Positions 14,819 to 21,035 of a stretch of DNA of 46,903 bases are shown in pieces. The position numbers were made by a program, and so were the translations under genes. Below the pieces are notes generated by a model. The model was not told where the DNA came from. It searched no databases and saw nothing but the letters and a program-made list of their open reading frames with translations. The stretch is from Candidatus Daviesbacteria bacterium RIFCSPHIGHO2_02_FULL_39_12 (GTDB lineage: Bacteria; Patescibacteriota; Microgenomatia; Daviesbacterales; UBA10151), in NCBI GenBank assembly GCA_001777055.1, contig MFCX01000036.1:1-46903 (forward strand), given 5' to 3'. Every line of letters starts with the position of its first letter. Position 1 is the stretch's first letter.

Positions 14819-15849
14819 TTGAGTTTGGTACATAATTAAATTTGTACTACTCCAAAGCCCCAAAGTTTCCTCAACATGAAGCAAATGCAAGCCAGGTATG
14901 TCTGACCTATGAATGCTTTTATTCCCCGTATCCTCTCTCTTCCCAGCTTAAATGTTCTTTTTAAGGTGGAAAACAGCCTCTCGACCTCAGTCCTTTTATT
15001 GTAAATTGATTTCTTTATGCATCTCCCTTTAGCCTTTTCCTTCCAATTTTGATATGCCCCTCTAGGATTGTAGTTTTTGCCTTTATTAATCTTTTTAATT
15101 GGTATGGTAGCCTTAGCATGAAGTGATTTAACAATGTATTCCACAATATCAGAGGAGTCGTAACCTTTATCTGCCAATACATAGCCACACTTTTTAAGCC
15201 AAGGTCTGGCTTTCTTGAGCAGTGGTATGGCAACCTGGCTATCATGAGTAACCCCATCTCCTATAATGAGTGCAATCAATGCTCCGGAGTTGGCATCAAT
15301 TAAAGCATGTAGTTTGAATCCATAGCTTTCCTTATGTCCATTCCATCCTCCAGATCCTAACTCTTCTTTCCTGGAGTATGTTTTAACAAAGCTTGAATCC
15401 AGGGCTACTTTTTCACCTTTTATTAATCCCTTCTTATATGCATCTTTAACCAACCTTAGTAGTACCTTCTGGTAAACCCCAGCCTCATTAAACTTCCTAT
15501 TAGCTCTGATTAAAGTTGGATGAGACACAGAGGCCATTGAGGCCATTGTTCTATAGTCCCAGTTAGTAATCTTTTTGATTAACAACCAGACAAAAAGTAC
15601 CTGTTTGGGATACCCAATTCTTCCGCCTATAAATTCTTTCCGAGGTAGCAGTTCATCAACCAGGGGAAAAGAGAAATCCATCAAAAACTGGACTTTTTCT
15701 GGCCAATTTGGTGTAATTATCATGAAAAGCAGTTGACACCTCCATTCTGGAGCTTCCGTCTGTTTATTAGTTTGTAGCTGCATATTCAGACTAGTCAGCT
15801 GCTTTTTGTTTGTCAAGTCAATCTAAATGTAGTTTTGTACCAAACTCAA
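14819..15849 (-). mobile_element. IS5-like insertion sequence, complete
   Basis: About 1.03 kb with inverted ends: TTGAGTTTGGTACA at 14819-14832 and its exact reverse complement at 15836-15849, enclosing a full transposase. I could not identify a clear target duplication. The ends are intact, so the element may be active. Confidence 0.85.
14836..15816 (-). CDS. IS5-family DDE transposase
   Basis: 326 residues. An N-terminal DUF4096-like segment (GGRIGYPKQVLFVWLLIKKI, DYRTMASM) is followed by the DDE catalytic domain: first Asp in VALDSSFVKTY, second in YVLADKGYDSSD, and Glu in YNKRTEVERLFSTLKR, the classic YxxRxxVER signature. An HKESYGFKLHALIDANSGA strand lies between. The gene spans nearly the whole element and shows no frameshift. 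Confidence 0.93.
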   Translation of the reverse strand: MTNKKQLTSLNMQLQTNKQTEAPEWRCQLLFMIITPNWPEKVQFLMDFSFPLVDELLPRKEFIGGRIGYPKQVLFVWLLIKKITNWDYRTMASMASVSHPTLIRANRKFNEAGVYQKVLLRLVKDAYKKGLIKGEKVALDSSFVKTYSRKEELGSGGWNGHKESYGFKLHALIDANSGALIALIIGDGVTHDSQVAIPLLKKARPWLKKCGYVLADKGYDSSDIVEYIVKSLHAKATIPIKKINKGKNYNPRGAYQNWKEKAKGRCIKKSIYNKRTEVERLFSTLKRTFKLGRERIRGIKAFIGQTYLACICFMLRKLWGFGVVQI

Positions 15850-15858
15850 TTTTATTAC

Positions 15859-15887
15859 TTGACAATTTAGCTCAAATTTAATACGAT
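15859..15887 (+). promoter_or_regulatory. Promoter for the candidate structured RNA
   Basis: -35 TTGACA (15859-15864), 17-base spacer, -10 TACGAT (15882-15887). No open reading frame follows on this strand before the tRNA genes. Confidence 0.65.
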
Positions 15888-15889
15888 TT

Positions 15890-16101
15890 AAATGTCCTAA
15901 AGGACATTTAGTAGATGGCCTGAAGGACTGCCCTACTTAGCACGTTAAAAGCTGGATTAATTTTTCCTCCACTAATTGTTGATTTTAGTGTGATCCGGAG
16001 TTCATCCTTAGCTTTATGCGACGGATGACAGGATTTCCACCTTCCGTTTCGGGGGAAAAGATTCAGTTCACGTCTAAAGTAGGGAGAAATTATTTTTTTT
16101 T
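15890..16101 (+). ncRNA. Candidate structured non-coding RNA of about 210 nt
   Basis: It starts with a perfect hairpin (AAATGTCCTAAAGGACATTT, 15890-15909). A long closing stem joins CCCTACTTAGCACGT (15931-15945) with ACGTCTAAAGTAGGG (16070-16084), about 14 pairs with two bulges. Inside are CACTAA/TTAGTG, CTGGAT/ATCCGG and TCATCC/GGATGA stems. A T9 run follows at 16093-16101. I could not match it to SRP RNA, tmRNA, RNase P or 6S RNA. No open frame of note crosses it. Confidence 0.5.
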
Positions 16102-16118
16102 ATAGTCATCCTGCTAAA

Positions 16119-16133
16119 ATCGTACGGTACGAT
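16119..16133. promoter_or_regulatory. Perfect palindrome ATCGTAC-G-GTACGAT
   Basis: Seven-base arms around a single G between the candidate RNA and the tRNA-Thr genes. Possible operator; no regulator can be assigned. Confidence 0.35.
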
Positions 16134-16209
16134 GAAGTTTTCCGCATACTTCCTCTCTTAAAATATTTTCACTAGAAATTAGCAGTTAAGAATTGATAGA
16201 ATATATAGA

Positions 16210-16280
16210 GCCTCCTTAGCTCAATGGCAGAGCGTATGTTTTGTAAACATATGACAACAGTTCGATTCTGTTAGGAGGCT
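16210..16280 (+). tRNA. tRNA-Thr (anticodon TGT)
   Basis: 71 bases with a 7-bp acceptor stem GCCTCCT/AGGAGGC, anticodon stem TATGT/ACATA and loop TTTGTAA giving TGT, T-arm with TTCGATT. CCA is not encoded. Confidence 0.93.
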
Positions 16281-16311
16281 CCTGGCAATAACTTGTTAGA
16301 ATTGTGTTTAT

Positions 16312-16383
16312 GCCGACATGGCTCAGTGGTAGAGCACGTTCTTGGTAAGAACGGGGTCGCGGGTTCAATTCCCGCTGTCGGCT
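16312..16383 (+). tRNA. tRNA-Thr (anticodon GGT)
   Basis: 72 bases with acceptor stem GCCGACA/TGTCGGC, anticodon stem CGTTC/GAACG and loop TTGGTAA giving GGT, T-loop TTCAATT. CCA is not encoded. It follows the first tRNA-Thr by 31 bases; the two together read all Thr codons ending in A, C or T. Confidence 0.94.
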
Positions 16384-16412
16384 CCCATCCCCGAGTCGGC
16401 GGGGATAGGAGC
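16381..16412 (+). terminator. Strong hairpin after the tRNA-Thr pair
   Basis: GCTCC-ATCCCC pairs with GGGGAT-AGGAGC around GAGTCGGC. The 5' arm reuses the tRNA 3' end. No T-run follows, so it may be a processing or weak termination signal. Confidence 0.5.
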
Positions 16413-16469
16413 ATATTTACGATACAGCTCGAATTTATTTTACCAAAAATTACTGACTCGTGCTAGGTG

Positions 16470-16520
16470 AAGTTGCAACAAGAAAAAGGGGTTTAAGGGG
16501 AAAATGAATTGTTGCAACTT
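16470..16520. repeat. Perfect 12-bp inverted repeat AAGTTGCAACAA
   Basis: AAGTTGCAACAA at 16470-16481 and its exact reverse complement at 16509-16520, separated by 27 bases. It lies in an otherwise gene-free stretch (16413-16700), which also holds a CGCTCCGCTCGG-rich segment near 16570. No coding sequence seen there. Confidence 0.6.
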
Positions 16521-16700
16521 TTCGTTACCCAACCTCAATCGCCAACCCAACCGTTGTCGTTGCTCAGGCCTCGCTCCGCTCGGCCTTCGCTTTTGTCCTT
16601 AAATTTTCTCGTCCTTTTTCTTTTCTGCCTGTCTTTATTATCCTAGTTCCATGTATTGAATAACTATAGTTGACTATAGATTTATACTCAAATTGAGGGG

Positions 16701-16973
16701 TTATTTAAACTGAACTTGAAGGGTAGTATTAAGGGCTGCTGCCAGTCTTTTAAGCAAGGCAATAGAGGGACTGGTTCTACCTTGCTCAACTCTGGAAATA
16801 ACAGATTGAGTGGTATTCATTTTTTCAGCCAATTCTTTTTGAGTGATTTTGTTATCAATCCGTGCACGAATGATAGCTTTAGCAATCTCAAACTCAGGTT
16901 GAGACTCTTCATAGAGCTTTTTATATTCAGGGTCTTTTAGTAATTTTTGTTTATAGGTATCCCAGTTAGTCAT
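16701..16973 (-). CDS. XRE-family helix-turn-helix antitoxin/repressor
   Basis: 90 residues. A charged N-terminal helix region (NWDTYKQKLLKDPEYKKLYEES) is followed by the XRE helix-turn-helix: KITQKELAEKMNTTQSVISRVEQGRTSPSI (about residues 43-72) and LLKRLAAALNTTLQVQFK. This layout is that of HigA/RelB-type antitoxins encoded after a RelE-fold toxin. It is paralogous to the intact antitoxin at 37732. Its upstream toxin is broken (17012-17098). The predicted mRNA is leaderless: the -10 box lies seven bases before the ATG and the spacer is filled by a palindromic operator. Confidence 0.85.
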   Translation of the reverse strand: MTNWDTYKQKLLKDPEYKKLYEESQPEFEIAKAIIRARIDNKITQKELAEKMNTTQSVISRVEQGRTSPSIALLKRLAAALNTTLQVQFK

Positions 16974-16979
16974 GATGAT

Positions 16980-17008
16980 ATATTATCGCAAATTTGCGAT
17001 ATTGTCAA
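16980..17008 (-). promoter_or_regulatory. Autoregulated promoter with an 18-bp palindromic operator
   Basis: Minus strand: -35 TTGACA (17003-17008), 17-base spacer, -10 TAATAT (16980-16985). The perfect palindrome TATCGCAAATTTGCGATA (16984-17001) fills the spacer, so a bound repressor dimer would block RNA polymerase. The ATG follows at the predicted start site. Confidence 0.75.
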
Positions 17009-17011
17009 TGA

Positions 17012-17098
17012 TCAATTCTTTTTTATTTTCCGCATAACATACTCTTGTAAACGTTCTTCAGCAATCCTAATTTCTTTGGTCGGTGTTTTCTGTTTTTT
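17012..17098 (-). pseudogene. Remnant C-terminus of a RelE-fold toxin
   Basis: The last 28 codons of a toxin (KKQKTPTKEIRIAEERL...) match the end of the intact toxin at 38029 (KKTQKTPSREIKTALAKL). The N-terminal two thirds are gone. In the same DNA, an overlapping frame carries the end of the truncated serine recombinase, which marks a recombination joint. Confidence 0.65.
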
Positions 17099-17234
17099 CT
17101 TCTTCCACAAACTCAGTTATTTCTAGACGTTCGCGGGAAGCAAACTCTTTTAATTCAGCAATTTGTGCAGGGATAGATAAAATTTGCCTATCTTTATCTT
17201 CCTGTGATTTTCTGCAATATGCTATGTATCTCAT
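17067..17234 (-). pseudogene. Truncated serine recombinase, N-terminal 55 residues only
   Basis: The translation begins MRYIAYCRKSQEDKDRQILS and continues IPAQIAELKEFASRERLEI, the catalytic N-terminus of a large serine recombinase (the Ser of CRKS is the nucleophile). It ends after EEEKTENTDQRN because the rest has been replaced by a toxin-gene 3' end. The recombinase is inactive, but it shows that an integrative element once lay here. Confidence 0.75.
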
Positions 17235-17279
17235 ATCTTCCTTCTAAAAGAAAGGTTCTTTTTAGCGTAGCTTAAATTT

Positions 17280-17480
17280 TTGCGTACCTTTATCTTTTTT
17301 GTTTCCTTTTTACTACGGCAACTTTTGCCAGAGTATAGATTGGGCTTTGCAGAGCTCTTTGCGCCCCCATCCGCAAAGAGCCTAAATTCCATCTTTTTTG
17401 GGAAATCCCAATCTGCAGGGATATACGATTACATCCGAACTTGCTTCAAATCGGCGTATCGTATCGATCGGTAGCCCCGC
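17280..17480. other. Hairpin-rich non-coding stretch
   Basis: Several inverted repeats are nested: GCTCTTTGCG/CGCAAAGAGC (about 17351-17378, perfect 10-bp arms), AGATTGGG/CCCAATCT flanking it, and ATACGAT/ATCGTAT around 17423-17465. Palindrome-dense DNA like this is typical of the ends of single-strand transposons or of a structured RNA. No convincing gene is seen between 17235 and 17600. Confidence 0.45.
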
Positions 17481-17600
17481 CTTTGGCAGAGCAAAGAACT
17501 TTTTCTTAAAAACTTAAAAAGCCGAAAGGAAAGTTTGAGACCAAAAAAATAATACCAAACTGCGTCAGTGGGGATCTAAATATTCTGGGTCAATTTTTTT

Positions 17601-17629
17601 TTGACAAAAGTGGGGTTTTGTGGTAGTAT
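17601..17629 (+). promoter_or_regulatory. Promoter of the L10-type leader
   Basis: -35 TTGACA (17601-17606), 17-base spacer ending TTTTGTGG, -10 TAGTAT (17624-17629). The TTTTGTG stretch before the -10 recurs at 31391 and 44012. Confidence 0.75.
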
Positions 17630-17642
17630 TTATTTAAACTCC

Positions 17643-17693
17643 AGCCGAAGACTAATCGTACAGGTGAGCTGGTAGAGAAATCTATCTAGGCTG
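17643..17693 (+). ncRNA. Orphan ribosomal-protein L10-type leader
   Basis: AGCCGAAGAC, then ACAGGTGAGCTGG and a closing CTAGGCT, the arrangement of the L10(L12)4-binding leader found before rplJ-rplL. It is followed directly by an intrinsic terminator, and no rplJ or rplL lies downstream in the window. It is either a remnant left when the genes moved, or a free regulatory RNA. Confidence 0.55.
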
Positions 17694-17695
17694 TT

Positions 17696-17720
17696 CCCCC
17701 TCGTAAGAGGGGGTTTTCTT
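17696..17720 (+). terminator. Intrinsic terminator after the L10-type leader
   Basis: CCCCCTC, GTAA loop, GAGGGGG, then TTTTCTT. Confidence 0.85.
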
Positions 17721-17725
17721 ATCTT

Positions 17726-18095
17726 TTACACCTCAACGAGTATTTTATCTTTGAGTGCTTTTTTAAAAATTCTTTCTGAATCTCCTGTTCCTTCCTCCAT
17801 AACATCTCTGACAAAACCACAAATGCTATCTGCCAGACGGATCATAGGATTATTTTCATCCTTTTTAACTCCTCTTACCTTGGTTGAAGATCTTATTTAT
17901 AAACTCAAGCCTTTGTTTTAAAACAGCTCTACCCCACTTAAACTGACTCTTACCGCTACTTTTCTCAATTTCCTTAATAAATTCAGCTATTTCTTCTTGA
18001 GCTTGAGCAGAAATAATTACTGATACAATGAAAATATCACCTTTAGTATCTTGTCCTGTTTCATCAACGTAACAATATAACTTTTTAATTACCAT
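17726..18095 (-). pseudogene. Broken DUF3800-like gene
   Basis: The first 76 codons (17865-18095) start MVIKKLYCYVDETGQ and read like the N-terminal Asp-containing strand of DUF3800 proteins (YxDExG). A second frame (17726 to about 17870) holds NPMIRLADSICGFVRDVMEEG, like the family's C-terminal 'lADliaG' helix. An internal deletion with a frame change joins them; the family is usually over 200 residues. Probably inactive. DUF3800 genes often ride on mobile DNA. Confidence 0.6.
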
Positions 18096-18167
18096 ATTTT
18101 CATTATAACTTGTGGTTTAATAAATATCTTTGTTATAGTTTTATTTAATGGTAACAATTTATATTAT

Positions 18168-18612
18168 ATGAACCAAAAAGGATTTGCACCTATTTTTGTG
18201 ATTCTTATAATTCTTATTGTTGTTGGAAGTGGTTTGGTTATTTCCAAAAAAATTAACCTGCCAGTTGCCAATACCCAAACCAACCTTAAAACTGTTGAAA
18301 AACCCTCTTCTGATTCTGCAAAACCGGAAGCCACCAAAGATAAAGAGCAACCTAAAAGTAACCAACAAAAAAGTTTTCAAATCAACTCCTATTAAAGGAA
18401 CAGTTTACGTGGATCACAATGATAATAGACAAAAAGACTCAGACGATAAAGGCTTAAATGCTTTATTTGAGCTTTATAATAAAATTGGTGATGATAGCTG
18501 GCATCTTTATCAAAATATTACTGCTGATAAATCAGGTAACTTTAGTAGTGACGAAGAAAATTTGGATATTGGGATTTATAATAGTTGCTATTCTGCTAAG
18601 TTTTTTCTTTAG
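18168..18612 (+). pseudogene. Frameshifted membrane-anchored SdrD_B-like protein
   Basis: The first frame codes MNQKGFAPIFVILIILIVVG, a membrane anchor of a kind frequent in CPR exported proteins, then a Pro/Lys/Ser-rich linker. At the A6 run near 18366 the frame ends after a few codons, while the +1 frame continues with GTVYVDHNDNRQKDSDDKGL and a beta-sandwich-like segment similar to SdrD/Cna B repeats. It ends where the signal-peptidase frame begins. Either a one-base indel or programmed slippage at A6 explains it; decay is more likely. Confidence 0.6.
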
Positions 18613-19033
18613 TATAAGTAAAGTTTCAGGTACCAGCATGGAGCCGAATATCAAAAATGGAACGATGGCTATATTTTTTAAGAATTCATTTTTTGGTCAG
18701 AATTTCAATAGAGGTAATATTGTGCTCTATCAAAAACCTGATGGGAGTGATTATATTGGAAGAATTGTAGCCTTACCAAAAGAATCAATTAGGTTTGATA
18801 AAGGTAATTTTTATATAAACAATAATGTCCAAAAATATAAAGTAGAAGAAGAATATTTAGCACCTGATTCGAAAACTTATGATAATACAGAAGATGGTAA
18901 TAGTTTAGATTGGATAAGTGTCGGGGAATATAAATATCTGATTCTTCCTGATAAAAGAAATGGAAAGTTTAATATAGAAAACCAATTAATAAATAAAAGT
19001 AATATAAGAGGAGACGTATTGACTCACGGATAA
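18458..19033 (+). pseudogene. Signal peptidase I-like fragment lacking the catalytic Lys
   Basis: A membrane segment (ILGFIIVAILLSFFFS) precedes the S26 core: the nucleophile Ser in SGTSMEPNIKNG, then GNIVLYQKPDG and YIGRIVALPKESI. In LepB this last motif is YxKRxxGLPG, so the general-base Lys is Gly here. The first 35 or so codons overlap the SdrD_B-like frame and are unlikely to be native; the true start is unclear. The last residues (THG) come from the end of the inserted IS at 19019. Likely dead, or a non-catalytic homologue. Confidence 0.6.
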
Positions 19034-19835
19034 ATGACTCTTAACGCCAATCGTTGCCTCATGAGAAAATGTTACTGTAATTTAGTTGGTTTTAGTCTTT
19101 TTAATACAGCATCAATTTTCTCTTTAAGGTCAACAAGACTTATGCAGTAGCGGTAAAGGTGGGCATTGATGAACTCACTACCTGAATCAGAATCAATGCC
19201 TAAAAGAAAGAAGGGAAGTCTTGCTCTAATCCTTTCAATCCCTGCAAAAACATGAACTTGAGCTTTATTAATTACTGCTACTTGTTCCGTCCAGCAAACT
19301 TTAACATCAGTCCAGTTTAGGGTATGTGCAAAATCTCCTTTGGCCAAACCTCCCTCATGTCCCACTAAATCAATCTCTTCAAATCCCACCTTATTTTCAT
19401 CCCACCCACTAAAAGTCCTGATTGGTATCTGGCTTTTGAGTAATGTCCCAGACTTGGTATATGATCTACCCTTTAGTTTTGGCCTTTTCCGGTATTTCTT
19501 AAACAATCTGTCAATTGTTGCCGGAGATATCTTTAAGACCCTTTTCCTGTCCTCTCTAGTCAGTGTTATCTTATTTGTATACTGGTAAGCTCCTCTTAAA
19601 AGTTTAGCTGCATATTTTCTGTCATAATCTGCTGTTTTTGTGAACTCATCTAAAATCACCCTTTTTTCTTTTCTCCTGGCTTTTTTGTACCTTAACTTAA
19701 GAGAAGATGCGTATGCTTTTACTTGTTTATACATTATTCTCACCTCCTGACTGGGCAGAGGATTAGACTTATGATTTGGGAGTTAATTACCCGTGAGTCA
19801 ACGATTAGATTAGGGAGTTATTTTAAATGAGTCAA
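19019..19835 (-). mobile_element. Decayed IS (ISNCY-like integrase type) with long imperfect ends
   Basis: The ends TTGACTCA (19019-19026) and TGAGTCAA (19828-19835) extend into related tracts of about 45 bases: both, read inward, run TTGACTCA ... AATCGTTG ... CTCA. The internal transposase is shortened, so the element is probably immobile by itself. It inserted at the 3' end of the signal-peptidase-like gene. Confidence 0.7.
19072..19743 (-). pseudogene. Internally deleted ISNCY-like transposase
   Basis: 223 residues where a full enzyme has about 400. Recognisable pieces are KYAAKLLRG, ISPATIDRLFKKY, GFEEIDLVGHEGG (first Asp of an rve-type core), DFAHTLNWTDVKVCWTE and LLGIDSDSGSEFINAHL (second Asp). 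The section after this, with the catalytic Glu, is replaced by an unrelated tail. A helix-turn-helix section is also missing between RGAYQ and KRVLKISP. Reading frames are fused cleanly, which suggests internal deletions rather than point decay. Confidence 0.75.
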
Positions 19836-19844
19836 TTCGGAACC

Positions 19845-19874
19845 TTGCAGTTTTAGCTCAATCTACTATATAAT
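19845..19874 (+). promoter_or_regulatory. Promoter of rpmG
   Basis: -35 TTGCAG (19845-19850), 18-base spacer, -10 TATAAT (19869-19874). The predicted transcript begins at or next to the rpmG ATG at 19882, so the mRNA is probably leaderless. Confidence 0.7.
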
Positions 19875-19881
19875 CTATCCC

Positions 19882-20049
19882 ATGGCTAAAAAAGGAAACA
19901 GGAATTTATTTAATTTCCAGTGTTCTGTTTGTAAAAGCAGAAACTATACAGCATCAAAAAACACGGTCAATATCAAAGAAAAACTTAGTTTGAGGAAATT
20001 TTGTAAACATTGTAGGAAAACTACAGAGCATCAAGAAGTTAAACTATGA
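19882..20049 (+). CDS. rpmG: Ribosomal protein bL33
   Basis: 55 residues, found by reading the frame from ATG 19882 to TGA 20047-20049. It begins MAKKGNRNLFNFQCSVCKSR and continues to FCKHCRKTTEHQEVKL, with the two CxxC zinc pairs of the L33 family. In many bacteria rpmG, tRNA-Trp and secE-nusG are neighbours; here tRNA-Trp follows, but secE lies 6 kb away after an inserted block. There is no ribosome-binding site; see the promoter at 19845. Confidence 0.92.
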   Translation: MAKKGNRNLFNFQCSVCKSRNYTASKNTVNIKEKLSLRKFCKHCRKTTEHQEVKL

Positions 20050-20083
20050 GTAATAGTTCAGACTCTTAACTCACCTTACGCAG

Positions 20084-20152
20084 TGTCATTCCCGCGTAGG
20101 CGGGAATCCATTCCCCGATCGGAGTCGAGGACAAGCTTTCATGGGAATGACA
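20084..20152. repeat. REP-like palindromic element (GTCATTCCCGCG type)
   Basis: Outer arms TGTCATTCCC (20084-20093) and GGGAATGACA (20143-20152), with an inner CCCGCGTAGGCGGG hairpin. This is a widespread class of extragenic palindrome. It fills much of the gap between rpmG and tRNA-Trp. Confidence 0.75.
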
Positions 20153-20224
20153 AGAGTGATTGCGTAACATGAGCTCTTAACTCAGGAATAATATCCATAT
20201 TTTTAGTATAATACATCATAAGTT

Positions 20225-20295
20225 AGGGCTGTGATGAAATGGTATCATGATGCTCTCCAAAAGCATTCTTTCAGGTTCAAGTCCTGACAGCCCTG
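20225..20295 (+). tRNA. tRNA-Trp (anticodon CCA)
   Basis: 71 bases: acceptor stem AGGGCTG/CAGCCCT, anticodon stem ATGCT/AGCAT, loop CTCCAAA giving CCA, T-loop TTCAAGT. CCA tail not encoded. Confidence 0.94.
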
Positions 20296-20297
20296 CA

Positions 20298-20990
20298 TTA
20301 AAAATTCACCTTAATTCTGGCGTTTTGGACAAAGAGGATGGCATTTTGATCAGACTTCACTTGAATCGTGTATGTTTTTTGACCGCTTGGTAGCTTAAAA
20401 GTACTTGAAGTTTTTATCCCAAAACTGGTGGAAGTTGTATCAATCTGAGAAGAAACAGCATTGCTATCTGTAACATTATATAACCTGACAGAACCTGTGC
20501 TAGCTGCCTCATTTAACCTGAAATTTGCCTCAAGCTGCATACTGGAATAATTTGGATAATTTGCTGGATCAAGTATGACTTGATACTCAGACAAACTATA
20601 CCAACTTTGATCTTTCCAAGGTCCTCCTCCGGATCCCAACGGAATATAAACCACTGATTGTCCTGTACTTGCAGCGGGGGCAGGTGTAGCTTTTTCTAGA
20701 GTTGAAACTCTAGCTTTCAACTCTGTAACTGAAGCCTCTAAAATACTTACCCGAGAATCAGAAGAACCTGTTTCTTGTACTACTAATTTAGTGGTTAAAC
20801 TTTCTAATGCCTTAATACGCTCTTCCAACCCTGCTTGAGGCAAAGTCTTGGGTACTTCTATTGGTCTACTGTCTGATTCAGAACTAGTTTCAGATGAAAT
20901 TAAACTTGGTTTTGAGCCAACAAACCGCCAATAACCCAACCCACCTAAAACCAATGTTATTACCAATACAACGGGCAGCAGTCTTAGCAT
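20298..20990 (-). CDS. Exported coiled-coil protein with a C-terminal beta-domain
   Basis: 230 residues. The N-terminal membrane anchor or signal (LLPVVLVITLVLGGLGYW) is followed by a Ser/Glu-rich linker, a coiled coil (about residues 55-103, LEERIKALESLTTKLV ... ILEASVTELKARVSTLEK), a Pro/Ala hinge, and a Gly/Ser/Tyr-rich beta-sandwich-like end (about 113-230). Long rod plus terminal domain suggests a surface-displayed fibre. I cannot assign a family. Divergent from the GH1 gene, with a 9-bp repeat array in between. Confidence 0.7.
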   Translation of the reverse strand: MLRLLPVVLVITLVLGGLGYWRFVGSKPSLISSETSSESDSRPIEVPKTLPQAGLEERIKALESLTTKLVVQETGSSDSRVSILEASVTELKARVSTLEKATPAPAASTGQSVVYIPLGSGGGPWKDQSWYSLSEYQVILDPANYPNYSSMQLEANFRLNEAASTGSVRLYNVTDSNAVSSQIDTTSTSFGIKTSSTFKLPSGQKTYTIQVKSDQNAILFVQNARIKVNF

Positions 20991-21035
20991 ATAATTATTA
21001 TAACGGTTATGATAATTATAACAGTTATATTTATG
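20991..21035 (+). repeat. Nonamer array ATAACAGTT-type upstream of the GH1 gene
   Basis: Five 9-base units: ATAATTATT, ATAACGGTT, ATGATAATT, ATAACAGTT, ATATTTATG. The last unit contains the ATG at 21033. The same unit family precedes rplK at 27140. Confidence 0.8.
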
